Shown here in pieces: positions 16,492 to 24,780 of a DNA stretch of 64,000 nt. Source of the stretch: Mesorhizobium terrae (lineage in GTDB: Bacteria > Pseudomonadota > Alphaproteobacteria > Rhizobiales > Rhizobiaceae); assembly GCF_008727715.1 (NCBI RefSeq), contig NZ_CP044218.1, positions 3,551,501 to 3,615,500 on the forward strand. Direction: 5' to 3'. The translations under genes and the position numbers were made by a program. Numbering within the stretch: the stretch's first letter is position 1; the number at the start of each line of letters is the position of its first letter. The notes beneath the pieces are model-generated. The model was given only the letters and a program-made list of their open reading frames with translations, was not told the DNA's origin and did no database searches.

Positions 16492-17742
16492 ATGGCCGCA
16501 CCCGGCGAGAATCTGCGCATCAATCCCGATCGTCTTTGGGATTCCCTGATGGAGATGGCCAAGATCGGCCCGGGCGTCGCTGGCGGCAACAATCGCCAGA
16601 CCTTGACCGACGCGGACGGCGAAGGGCGGCATCTGTTCAAGCGCTGGTGCGATGCGGCGGGGCTCGAAACCGGCATCGACAAGATGGGCACCATGTTTGC
16701 CCGCCGCGAAGGGACGGATCCCAACGCGTTGCCGGTCTATGTCGGCTCGCACCTCGACACCCAGCCGACCGGCGGCAAGTATGACGGCGTCCTTGGCGTC
16801 CTCGCCGGGCTGGAGGTCATCCGCACGCTGAACGACCTCGGCCTCAAGACCAAGCACCCCGTTGTCGTCACCAACTGGACGAATGAGGAAGGCGCGCGCT
16901 TCGCGCCGGCGATGCTGGCGTCCGGCGTCTTTGCCGGCGTCCATACGCTGGACTACGCCTATTCGCGCAAGGACCCGGACGGCAAGACGTTTGGCGACGA
17001 GTTGAAGCGCGTCGGCTGGCTCGGCGATGAAGAGGTGGGCGCGCGCAAGATGCACGCCTATTTCGAATACCATATCGAGCAGGGGCCGATCCTCGAGGCG
17101 CAGAACAAGCAGATCGGCGTGGTCACTCACGGCCAGGGCCTGTGGTGGCTCGAATTCACACTTGTCGGCAAGGAAGCGCATACCGGCTCGACCCCGATGA
17201 ACATGCGCGTCAATGCCGGGCTCGCCATGGCCCGCATCTTCGAGATGGTACAGAAGGTGGCGATGGACAACCAGCCAGGCGCCGTCGGCGGCGTTGGCCA
17301 GGTCAAGTTCTCGCCCAATTCGCGCAACGTGCTGCCGGGCACCGTCATCTTCACCGTCGATATTCGTTCGCCCGAACAGGCCAAGCTCGACCGCATGCGC
17401 GCCGCGATCGAGACCGAAGCTGCCAGGATCGCCAAGGAACTGGGCGTCGGCTGTTCGGTCGAGGCGGTCGGCCATTTCGACCCCGTCACCTTCGACCCGA
17501 CGCTGGTTGCCCGCGTGCGCGCCGCTGCGGAGAAGCTGGGCTATTCGCACATGAACATCATTTCGGGCGCCGGTCACGACGCCTGCTGGACAGCGCGCGT
17601 GGCGCCGTCGACGATGGTCATGTGCCCCTGCGTCGACGGGCTGTCGCACAACGAGGCCGAAGACATTTCCAAGGAATGGGCCGCCGCCGGTTGCGACGTG
17701 CTGTTCCACGCGGTGGCGGAGACTGCGGAGATCGTCGAATAA
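16492..17742 (+). CDS. Zn-dependent amidohydrolase, N-carbamoyl-beta-alanine type (M20 family)
   Basis: 416 residues; ATG at 16492 behind GAGAGG (an ATG two codons earlier overlaps that site). Metal-binding motifs of the AllC/HyuC/beta-ureidopropionase group: GSHLDTQPTGGKYDGVLGVL near 85, the TNEEGARFAPAML glutamates near 130, EYHIEQGP near 195, and GAGHDACWTARV near 360. Lying between the aminotransferase and dihydropyrimidinase genes, it should hydrolyse N-carbamoyl-beta-alanine to beta-alanine, CO2 and ammonia. Allantoate or N-carbamoyl-L-amino acid amidohydrolase activity cannot be excluded from sequence alone. Confidence 0.92.
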   Translation: MAAPGENLRINPDRLWDSLMEMAKIGPGVAGGNNRQTLTDADGEGRHLFKRWCDAAGLETGIDKMGTMFARREGTDPNALPVYVGSHLDTQPTGGKYDGVLGVLAGLEVIRTLNDLGLKTKHPVVVTNWTNEEGARFAPAMLASGVFAGVHTLDYAYSRKDPDGKTFGDELKRVGWLGDEEVGARKMHAYFEYHIEQGPILEAQNKQIGVVTHGQGLWWLEFTLVGKEAHTGSTPMNMRVNAGLAMARIFEMVQKVAMDNQPGAVGGVGQVKFSPNSRNVLPGTVIFTVDIRSPEQAKLDRMRAAIETEAARIAKELGVGCSVEAVGHFDPVTFDPTLVARVRAAAEKLGYSHMNIISGAGHDACWTARVAPSTMVMCPCVDGLSHNEAEDISKEWAAAGCDVLFHAVAETAEIVE

Positions 17743-17809
17743 GGCGACTTTGGAGGACAAGCCATCGATCCCCGGCCAAAATCGATGCACTTATTGTCCA
17801 AAGTCGCCT
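17742..17809. repeat. Long imperfect stem-loop between amidohydrolase and dihydropyrimidinase genes
   Basis: Outer arms AGGCGACTTTGGA (17742-17754) and TCCAAAGTCGCCT (17797-17809) are perfect complements. Inside, CATCGAT and ATCGATG form a second stem. The outer arm starts inside the amidohydrolase stop. No T-run follows, so intraoperonic RNA processing, attenuation or a palindromic repeat is more likely than termination. Confidence 0.65.
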
Positions 17810-17872
17810 GATCTGAATCACATACCGAACGCAGCTCACAAGAAGCGCGAACGAAACAAGGGAACAAGAACG

Positions 17873-19324
17873 ATGACCAGAGTGATCAGGAACGGTACCG
17901 TCGTCACGGCCGACCGGACTTGGAAGGCCGACGTGCTGATCCAGCACGGCAAGATCGTCGCGATCGGCCAGAACCTGCATGGCGACCATGAGTTCGACGC
18001 CACCGGCTGCTATGTGATGCCTGGCGGCATCGACCCGCACACCCATCTCGAAATGCCGTTCATGGGCACCTATTCGGCCGACGATTTCGAAAGCGGCACC
18101 CGCGCCGCCCTTTCCGGCGGCACGACCATGGTGGTCGATTTCTGTCTGCCGGCGCCGCAGCAATCGCTGCTCGAAGCGCTGCAGATGTGGGACAACAAGA
18201 CCTCCAGGGCGGCATGCGATTTTTCGTTCCACATGGCCATCACCTGGTGGGGCGAGCAGGTCTTCAACGAGATGAAGACCGTGGTCGACAAGGGCATCAC
18301 CTCGTTCAAGCACTTCATGGCCTATAAGGGTGCGCTGATGGTGGACGATGACGAGATGTATGCGTCGTTCCAGCGTTGCGCCGAACTCGGCGCGCTGCCG
18401 CTTGTGCATGCCGAGAATGGCGACGTCGTCGCCGCCCTTTCGCAGAAGCTGCTTGCCGCCGGCAACAACGGGCCGGAGGCGCATGCCTATTCGCGCCCGC
18501 CGGAAGTGGAGGGCGAGGCGACCAACCGCGCCATCATGATCGCCGACATGGCGGGCGTGCCGCTTTATGTCGTGCACACCTCCTGCGAGCAGGCGCATGA
18601 GGCGATCCGGCGCGCTCGCCAGAAGGGCATGCGCGTCTATGGCGAGCCGCTGATCCAGCATCTGGTGCTCGACGAGAGCGAATATTTCAACAAGGACTGG
18701 GACCATGCCGCGCGGCGCGTGATGAGCCCGCCCTTCCGCAACAAGCTGCACCAGGATTCGCTGTGGGCAGGCCTGCAGGCGGGTTCCCTGCAAGTGGTGG
18801 CCACCGACCATTGCGCCTTCACCAGCAAACAAAAGCGTTTCGGCGTCGGCGACTTCACCAAGATCCCGAACGGCACCGGCGGCCTTGAAGACCGCATGCC
18901 GGTGCTGTGGACGGCCGGCGTCAACACCGGCCGGCTGACCATGAACGAGTTCGTGGCGGTGACCTCGACCAACATCGCCAAGATCCTGAACATGTATCCG
19001 AGGAAGGGCGCCATCGTCGAAGGCGCGGATGCCGACATCGTGGTTTGGGACCCCAAGCGCAAGAAGACGATCTCTGCCAAGGCCCAGCAGTCGGTGATCG
19101 ACTACAATGTCTTCGAGGGCTACGAGGTGACCGGCCTGCCGCGCTTCGTGTTCTCGCGCGGCGAACTGACGATCCAGGAGGCCGAGGTGAAGACCAAGGC
19201 CGGCCATGGCGAGTTCGTGGCGCGCGAGCCGAATGGCGCGGTCAACCGGGCGCTGTCGGCCTGGAAGGAGATCACCGCGCCGCGCAAGGTCGAGCGCACC
19301 GGCATTCCCGCGACGGGGGTTTGA
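17873..19324 (+). CDS. hydA: Dihydropyrimidinase (D-hydantoinase type)
   Basis: 483 residues from the ATG at 17873. It opens dihydrouracil or dihydrothymine to N-carbamoyl-beta-amino acids, between PreTA and the amidohydrolase. Cyclic-amidohydrolase motifs: GGIDPHTHLEMPFMGT near 55 (first metal histidines), SFKHFMAYKGALM near 145 (carboxylated lysine region), LVHAENGD near 180, VVHTSCEQAH near 235, and VATDHCAFT near 310. Length matches the family. The next gene starts three bases after the stop. Confidence 0.95.
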   Translation: MTRVIRNGTVVTADRTWKADVLIQHGKIVAIGQNLHGDHEFDATGCYVMPGGIDPHTHLEMPFMGTYSADDFESGTRAALSGGTTMVVDFCLPAPQQSLLEALQMWDNKTSRAACDFSFHMAITWWGEQVFNEMKTVVDKGITSFKHFMAYKGALMVDDDEMYASFQRCAELGALPLVHAENGDVVAALSQKLLAAGNNGPEAHAYSRPPEVEGEATNRAIMIADMAGVPLYVVHTSCEQAHEAIRRARQKGMRVYGEPLIQHLVLDESEYFNKDWDHAARRVMSPPFRNKLHQDSLWAGLQAGSLQVVATDHCAFTSKQKRFGVGDFTKIPNGTGGLEDRMPVLWTAGVNTGRLTMNEFVAVTSTNIAKILNMYPRKGAIVEGADADIVVWDPKRKKTISAKAQQSVIDYNVFEGYEVTGLPRFVFSRGELTIQEAEVKTKAGHGEFVAREPNGAVNRALSAWKEITAPRKVERTGIPATGV

Positions 19325-19326
19325 GC

Positions 19327-19701
19327 TTGCGTCCGCTCCTCTGGTTCGCAGCCGCTGCGGTTTTCGCGGCGGCGCCGGTCCATGCGGCCGGCATTGATGT
19401 CAGCAAGCCGTATGGCAACAAGTCCGGCTGCATCAACAAGGATGGCCAGCAGGTCTATGCCGAGGATATGCTGCTCGTCACCAAGACCGATTTTGTTACG
19501 GCGGCGAGCGCCTGCACCATCAAGGAAAGCAAGCAGAACGCCGACGGCTCTCTGCTTTTGAAAACTGAATGCGAGGCCGAGGGCGAGGAGGGCAAGGCGC
19601 CTGCCGAGTTCACGCTAAAGCCAAGTCCGAAGAACAAGAAGAAGCTCATCGTTGTCGATGACAGCGGCTTTGTCATGGGGGAAGTGTCGCAGTGCAAATG
19701 A
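19327..19701 (+). CDS. Unknown secreted protein in the pyrimidine operon
   Basis: 124 residues if it starts at the TTG at 19327, which gives a clean signal peptide (RPLLWFAAAAVFAAAPVHA). The mature part (GIDVSKPYGNKSGCINKDG ... VMGEVSQCK) has four cysteines, two acid/lysine-rich stretches and no domain I recognise. It lies directly after dihydropyrimidinase, and its stop overlaps the ABC ATPase start (ATGA), so it is translated with the transporter. A periplasmic accessory role in uptake is possible but unproven. No good Shine-Dalgarno; the TTG start is the least sure part. Confidence 0.65.
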   Translation: MRPLLWFAAAAVFAAAPVHAAGIDVSKPYGNKSGCINKDGQQVYAEDMLLVTKTDFVTAASACTIKESKQNADGSLLLKTECEAEGEEGKAPAEFTLKPSPKNKKKLIVVDDSGFVMGEVSQCK

Positions 19702-20489
19702 CCGCCGTAGAGCCAGCCGTCGTCGCGGCAAGCAAAATCGGTCTTACCTTCCAGACCAATGACGGGCCGGTGCAGGCGCTGAGCAATGTCGATCTCACCA
19801 TCGGCAAGGGTGAATTCGTCTCCTTCATCGGGCCTTCGGGCTGCGGTAAGACGACGTTCCTGCGCGTCATCGCCGATCTGGAGAAGCCGACTTCCGGTTC
19901 CATCACCATCAACGGCATGACGCCTGAACAGGCACGCGAGAAGCGCGCCTATGGTTATGTGTTCCAGGCGGCCGCCTTGTTCCCCTGGCGCACCATCGAG
20001 CGCAATGTGGCGCTGCCGCTGGAGATCATCGGCCTGCCCAAGGCAGAGCAGGCCGAGCGCATCAAGCGCACGCTGGAACTGGTCAATCTTGCCGGCTTCG
20101 AGAAGAAATATCCCTGGCAGCTGTCGGGTGGCATGCAGCAGCGCGCCTCGATTGCCCGCGCGCTTGCCTTCGAGGCTGATCTTCTTTTGATGGACGAACC
20201 GTTCGGCGCGCTGGACGAGATCGTGCGCGATCACCTGAACGAGCAGCTGCTGCAACTATGGGCCGCGACCGACAAGACGATCTGTTTCGTCACCCACTCG
20301 ATCCCGGAAGCGGTCTATCTGTCGACGCGCATCGTTGTCATGTCGCCGCGGCCCGGCCGCGTCACCGACGTGATCGAATCGACGCTGCCGAGGGAACGCC
20401 CGCTCAACATTCGTGAGACGCCGGAGTTTCTTGCCATCGCGGCCCGCGTGCGCGACGGGCTGCGCGCCGGCCATTCCTACGAGGATTGA
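19698..20489 (+). CDS. ABC transporter ATP-binding protein, NitT/TauT type
   Basis: 263 residues; the ATG at 19698 overlaps the preceding stop. Walker A GPSGCGKTT near 48, Q-loop YVFQAAALFPW near 90, signature LSGGMQQRASIARAL near 140, Walker B LLLMDEPFGALD near 160, and the switch histidine in VTHSIPEAV near 200. Subfamily of ATPases serving nitrate, sulfonate and thiamine-precursor (ThiZ-like) importers. It works with the two permeases and the NMT1-like binding protein that follow; context suggests pyrimidine import. Confidence 0.93.
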   Translation: MTAVEPAVVAASKIGLTFQTNDGPVQALSNVDLTIGKGEFVSFIGPSGCGKTTFLRVIADLEKPTSGSITINGMTPEQAREKRAYGYVFQAAALFPWRTIERNVALPLEIIGLPKAEQAERIKRTLELVNLAGFEKKYPWQLSGGMQQRASIARALAFEADLLLMDEPFGALDEIVRDHLNEQLLQLWAATDKTICFVTHSIPEAVYLSTRIVVMSPRPGRVTDVIESTLPRERPLNIRETPEFLAIAARVRDGLRAGHSYED

Positions 20490-20495
20490 CGGAGC

Positions 20496-21374
20496 ATGGA
20501 TACCCTTCGCTCCAAGATCATCCCGGTCACCACGATCCTCGCGATCATCGTGATCATTTGGTATGTCGGCGCGGTGGCGATGAACGCGCCGTTCCAGCGC
20601 GACATGGACAGCCGCAACAACGTCACGCCCGGCACGGTCGAGTTCATCGGCAAGACATTGTCGCAGCCGAAGCCGACGTTGCCGGCGCCACATCAGGTGG
20701 CTCAGAACTTTTTCGAGAACACGTTCGAACGCAAGATCACCAGCAATCGCAGCCTCGTCTACCATGCCTGGGTGACGCTCTCCTCGACGCTGCTCGGCTT
20801 CGCCTTCGGCACGGCGCTGGGCATCGCGATTGCCGTCGGTATCGTCCATGTGACGACGCTCGATCGCAGCCTGATGCCGTGGATCATCGCCTCGCAGACC
20901 ATCCCCATTCTGGCGATCGCGCCAATGGTGATCGTTGTGCTGGCCGCCATCGGCATCACCGGGTTGATCCCGAAGGCACTGATTTCGACCTATCTTTCCT
21001 TCTTCCCGGTCGCGGTCGGCATGGTGAAGGGACTGCGCTCGCCGGAACTCATGCATCTCGACCTCATGCACACCTACAACGCCAGTTCCACGCAGACCTT
21101 CTGGAAGCTGCGGGTGCCGGCCTCGGTGCCGTTCCTGTTCGCCTCGATGAAGGTGGCGGTGGCGGCAAGCCTGGTCGGCGCCATTGTCGGCGAGTTGCCG
21201 ACCGGCGCTGTTGCCGGCATCGGCGCAAAATTGCTTGCCGGTGCCTATTACAGCCAGACCATCGACATCTGGTCGGCGCTGGTGGCGGGCTCGATCGTGG
21301 CGGCACTTCTGGTTGCGCTGGTCGGGCTGGCGGGTCGCCTGGTTGACCGCGCCATGGGCGGGAGGCCGGCATGA
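20496..21374 (+). CDS. ABC transporter permease (first)
   Basis: 292 residues. A first helix near residues 10-30 (TTILAIIVIIWYVGAVAMNA), then a periplasmic segment, then five or six helices with the binding-protein-dependent loop (EAA-like stretch SSTQTFWKLRVPASVPFLFA near 205). Starts six bases after the ATPase gene. The last four bases overlap the second permease start, so a heterodimeric membrane domain is likely. Confidence 0.9.
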   Translation: MDTLRSKIIPVTTILAIIVIIWYVGAVAMNAPFQRDMDSRNNVTPGTVEFIGKTLSQPKPTLPAPHQVAQNFFENTFERKITSNRSLVYHAWVTLSSTLLGFAFGTALGIAIAVGIVHVTTLDRSLMPWIIASQTIPILAIAPMVIVVLAAIGITGLIPKALISTYLSFFPVAVGMVKGLRSPELMHLDLMHTYNASSTQTFWKLRVPASVPFLFASMKVAVAASLVGAIVGELPTGAVAGIGAKLLAGAYYSQTIDIWSALVAGSIVAALLVALVGLAGRLVDRAMGGRPA

Positions 21375-22525
21375 AAGGCTTGAAACCGTCCTGGCAGGCT
21401 GTACTCGCAATCGTGCTCTGCCTTGTCGCGGCGGCACTCGGCGCCATAAGCGCACCGGAGGCAGTTGCCTCGGCCCAGCCCACGGCCACGATCAACTACC
21501 CTTACATGGGCACAAAAGCCCTGATGTACGGGATCGTCATCGCGGCCGGGCTCCTGTCCATGTTGGCGCTCGCGCCGGCGCTCGAAGCCTTGGCGCTGTT
21601 CGTCGGTTCGAGCATGGCTGCGTTCTTGCTGGTGCGTGGCATCGCCGGCTTCGAGGGCACGGCGCTGGCGCCATATTTCCTTGTGCTGGCCGCCGCCTGG
21701 CTGCTCGGCTGGCGTTGCGTGGCGGCGCTGTCGTCGATGAAGCCGTCGCAACGATGGATGTCGACGGCACTGAAGCTCGCCATTCCGGCGCTGTTCGGCG
21801 CCTGGATCCTGGTGTTGTGGGAGGCGATTACCCGCGGCGCCGGCATTCCGTTCATCCTGTTGCCGCCGCCAAGCTCGGTCGGCGCGCGCATCGTCAATTC
21901 GCTTCCCGTGCTGTGGGCCGACGTCAACCAGACCATCTTCCGCTCGGTGCTGATCGGTTATGTGCTGGGCTGCGGGTCGGGCTTCGTTGCGGCCATTCTC
22001 GCCGATCGTTTCGTTTTCCTGCGACGCGGGCTGATCCCGATAGGCAACATGGTGTCGGCGCTGCCGATCATCGGCGTGGCACCGATCATGGTGATGTGGT
22101 TCGGCTTCGACTGGCACTCCAAGGCGGCCGTCGTCATCATTATGACCTTCTTCCCGATGCTGGTGAACACGGTGGCGGGGTTGGCGGCGTCCGGGCACAT
22201 GGAGCGCGACCTGATGCGCACCTATGCCTCGAACTACTGGCAGACGCTGGCGAAGCTCAGGCTGCCGGCGGCGGCGCCCTTCATCTTCAACGCGTTGAAG
22301 ATCAATTCCACCCTGGCGCTGATCGGCGCCATCGTCGCCGAATTCTTCGGCACGCCGGTGGTCGGCATGGGCTTCAGGATATCGACCGAGGTCGGCAGGA
22401 TGAATGTCGACATGGTCTGGGCCGAAATCGCGGTTGCAGCACTTGCGGGTTCGGTCTTCTATGGCGTGGTCGCGCTCATCGAACGAGCAGCCACGTTCTG
22501 GCATCCGTCTGTCCGGGGAGGCTAG
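21371..22525 (+). CDS. ABC transporter permease (second), with an N-terminal membrane extension
   Basis: 384 residues, about 100-130 longer than usual for this family. The first 130 residues add roughly four hydrophobic helices (VLAIVLCLVAAALGAISAPE, ALMYGIVIAAGLLSMLALAP, LAPYFLVLAAAWLLGW) before the standard permease, which begins near residue 135 (LKLAIPALFGAWILVLWEAI). The coupling loop NYWQTLAKLRLPAAAPFIFN is near 285. Overlaps the first permease by four bases. The extension may be specific to this transporter group. Confidence 0.88.
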   Translation: MKGLKPSWQAVLAIVLCLVAAALGAISAPEAVASAQPTATINYPYMGTKALMYGIVIAAGLLSMLALAPALEALALFVGSSMAAFLLVRGIAGFEGTALAPYFLVLAAAWLLGWRCVAALSSMKPSQRWMSTALKLAIPALFGAWILVLWEAITRGAGIPFILLPPPSSVGARIVNSLPVLWADVNQTIFRSVLIGYVLGCGSGFVAAILADRFVFLRRGLIPIGNMVSALPIIGVAPIMVMWFGFDWHSKAAVVIIMTFFPMLVNTVAGLAASGHMERDLMRTYASNYWQTLAKLRLPAAAPFIFNALKINSTLALIGAIVAEFFGTPVVGMGFRISTEVGRMNVDMVWAEIAVAALAGSVFYGVVALIERAATFWHPSVRGG

Positions 22526-22573
22526 GCGGAGAAGAATAAAGAGGGTTTGGGTTCAACTTCAGAGGGTAAGAAC

Positions 22574-23545
22574 ATGAAAAAACTGATGGTTTCGATGCTG
22601 GCGTCGGCAATGTCGCTGGCGGCTTTCCAGGCGATGGCCGCCGACAAGGTGACGCTGCAGCTTAAATGGGTCACGCAGGCACAGTTCGCCGGCTACTATG
22701 TCGCCAAGGACAAGGGCTTCTACAAGGAAGAAGGGCTGGACGTCGACATCAAGCCGGGCGGCCCGGACATCGCGCCCGAACAGGTGATTGCCGGCGGTGG
22801 CGCCGACGTCATCGTCGACTGGATGGGCGGCGCCCTGGCCGCGCGTGAAAAGGGCGTGGGGCTGGTGAACATCGCCCAGCCTTTCAAGAAGGCCGGCATG
22901 GAACTGGTCTGCCCGAAGAACGGGCCGATCAAGACCGAGGCCGACTTCAAGGGCCACACGCTGGGCGTCTGGTTCTTCGGCAACGAATATCCGTTCTATG
23001 CCTGGATGAACAAGCTGGGCCTCAAGACGGAAGGCGGACCGGATGGCGTCACCGTGCTCAAGCAGAGCTTCGACGTGCAGCCGCTGATCCAGAAGCAGGC
23101 TGACTGTATCTCGGTGATGACCTACAACGAATACGGACAGGTGCTCGATGCCGGTTACAAGCCGGAAGACCTGGTCGTTTTCAACTATTCGGCAATGGGC
23201 AACGATCTGCTCGAGGACGGGCTCTACACGATCGAGGACAAGCTGAAGGACGCGGCCTTCGAGGACAAGATGGTGCGTTTCGTGCGCGCCTCGATGAAGG
23301 GTTGGAAATACGCCACCGAAAACACCGACGAAGCTGCTGGAATCATCGTGGAAAATGGCGGTCAGGACGAAAACCACCAGAAGTTCATGATGAAGGAAGT
23401 GGCCAAGCTGGTCGACAACGCCGACGGCAAGCTGATCCCGGCCGCCTATGAGCGTACCGCCAAGGCATTGCTCGACCAGAAGATCATCACCAAGGCACCG
23501 ACCGGCGCCTACACTACGGCGATCACCGACAAGGCGATCAAGTAA
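22574..23545 (+). CDS. ABC transporter substrate-binding protein, NMT1/ThiY-like
   Basis: 323 residues from the ATG at 22574, with signal peptide MKKLMVSMLASAMSLAAFQA...A. The mature start VTLQLKWVTQAQFAGYYVAK matches NMT1/THI5-like periplasmic proteins that bind hydroxymethylpyrimidine or related pyrimidines. Following dihydropyrimidinase and amidohydrolase genes, uracil, thymine or a related pyrimidine is the likely ligand, but a thiamine-precursor role is a real alternative. Terminator after the gene. Confidence 0.9.
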   Translation: MKKLMVSMLASAMSLAAFQAMAADKVTLQLKWVTQAQFAGYYVAKDKGFYKEEGLDVDIKPGGPDIAPEQVIAGGGADVIVDWMGGALAAREKGVGLVNIAQPFKKAGMELVCPKNGPIKTEADFKGHTLGVWFFGNEYPFYAWMNKLGLKTEGGPDGVTVLKQSFDVQPLIQKQADCISVMTYNEYGQVLDAGYKPEDLVVFNYSAMGNDLLEDGLYTIEDKLKDAAFEDKMVRFVRASMKGWKYATENTDEAAGIIVENGGQDENHQKFMMKEVAKLVDNADGKLIPAAYERTAKALLDQKIITKAPTGAYTTAITDKAIK

Positions 23546-23571
23546 GCGCTATTGGCTTCATGCTGAATCGG

Positions 23572-23598
23572 AAAGGGGCGGGCAACCGCCCCTTTTTG
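23572..23598 (+). terminator. Rho-independent terminator of the pyrimidine/transport operon
   Basis: Ten-bp stem AAAGGGGCGG... / CCGCCCCTTT with loop GCAA, running into TTTTTG, 26 bp after the binding-protein stop. Confidence 0.9.
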
Positions 23599-23728
23599 TT
23601 TGAGCCCTAAGATGTCGTCCTCGCGGCAGAGACAGTGCGTGCTCGAACATCGACCCCGAACGGCTTGATCCGTTGGGCCGTGCCGCCTAGCTAAGTCGCG
23701 ACAAACCCTCCAACGTGTTGGGCATTCC

Positions 23729-24751
23729 ATGAAAAAGATCGGCTTTCTCTCCTTCGGCCATTGGTCGCCATCGCCGCAGTCCGGCACGCGTTCGGCGGCG
23801 GATGCCTTGCTTCAATCGATCGACCTCGCCGTGGCAGCGGAAGAGCTGGGTGCGGACGGGGCCTATTTCCGGGTGCATCATTTCGCTCGCCAGCTGGCGT
23901 CGCCGTTCCCGCTTCTGGCGGCGGTGGGAGCCCGGACCAAAAAAATCGAGATCGGCACGGCGGTCATCGACATGCGCTACGAGAACCCGCTCTACATGGC
24001 CGAGGACGCCGGGTCCGCCGACCTGATCGCCGGCGGACGCCTGCAGCTCGGCATCAGCCGGGGCTCGCCCGAGCAGGTCATCGACGGCTGGCGTTATTTT
24101 GGTTACGCGCCGCAGGACGGCAAGACCGACGCCGACATGGCCAGGCAGCACAGCGAGGTGTTCCTCGATCTGTTGCGCGGCCAGGGGTTCGCGCAGCCCA
24201 ATCCGCAGCCGATGTTCCCCAACCCGCCGGGACTGCTCAGACTGGAGCCGCATGCGCCCGGTCTGCGCGACCGCATCTGGTGGGGTGCTGCCACCAACGC
24301 AACCGCTGAATGGGCGGCGAAGCTCGGCATGAACCTGCAAAGCTCGACGCTCAAGTTCGACGAGAGCGGCAAGCCTTTGCATGTCCAGCAGGCCGAGCAG
24401 ATCCGCGCCTATCGGGAAGCCTGGAAGGCGGCCGGCCATGAGCGCACGCCGCGCGTTTCGGTCAGCCGTTCGATCTTCGCCTTGGTCAACGATCTCGACC
24501 GTGCGTATTTCGGCCGCAGCGGCGAAAGCACCGACCAGTTCGGCTATATCGAACCGGAGAAACGCGCCGTTTTCGGGCGCAGCTACGCGGCGGAGCCGGA
24601 CGTACTGGTCGAACAGCTGCGCGGCGACGAGGCGATCGCCGAGGCTGACACCTTGCTGCTGACGGTGCCGAACCAGCTCGGCGTCGAATACAACGCCCAT
24701 GTGATCGAGGCGATCGTCAAGCACGTGGCGCCAGCGCTAGGCTGGCGCTAG
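23729..24751 (+). CDS. LLM-class flavin-dependent oxidoreductase
   Basis: 340 residues. Bacterial-luciferase-like TIM barrel starting KKIGFLSFGHWSPSPQSGTR. Family positions include GADGAYFRVHHFARQLASPF near 40, IEIGTAVIDMRYENPLYMAEDAG near 75 and GRLQLGISRGSPEQVIDGW near 100. Such FMN-using monooxygenases or reductases act on many organic substrates; nothing here points to one. It stands alone on its strand with a TPP enzyme converging on it. Confidence 0.9.
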   Translation: MKKIGFLSFGHWSPSPQSGTRSAADALLQSIDLAVAAEELGADGAYFRVHHFARQLASPFPLLAAVGARTKKIEIGTAVIDMRYENPLYMAEDAGSADLIAGGRLQLGISRGSPEQVIDGWRYFGYAPQDGKTDADMARQHSEVFLDLLRGQGFAQPNPQPMFPNPPGLLRLEPHAPGLRDRIWWGAATNATAEWAAKLGMNLQSSTLKFDESGKPLHVQQAEQIRAYREAWKAAGHERTPRVSVSRSIFALVNDLDRAYFGRSGESTDQFGYIEPEKRAVFGRSYAAEPDVLVEQLRGDEAIAEADTLLLTVPNQLGVEYNAHVIEAIVKHVAPALGWR

Positions 24752-24780
24752 GTCCTGACCCAGAGGCCGGACCTGACTTA

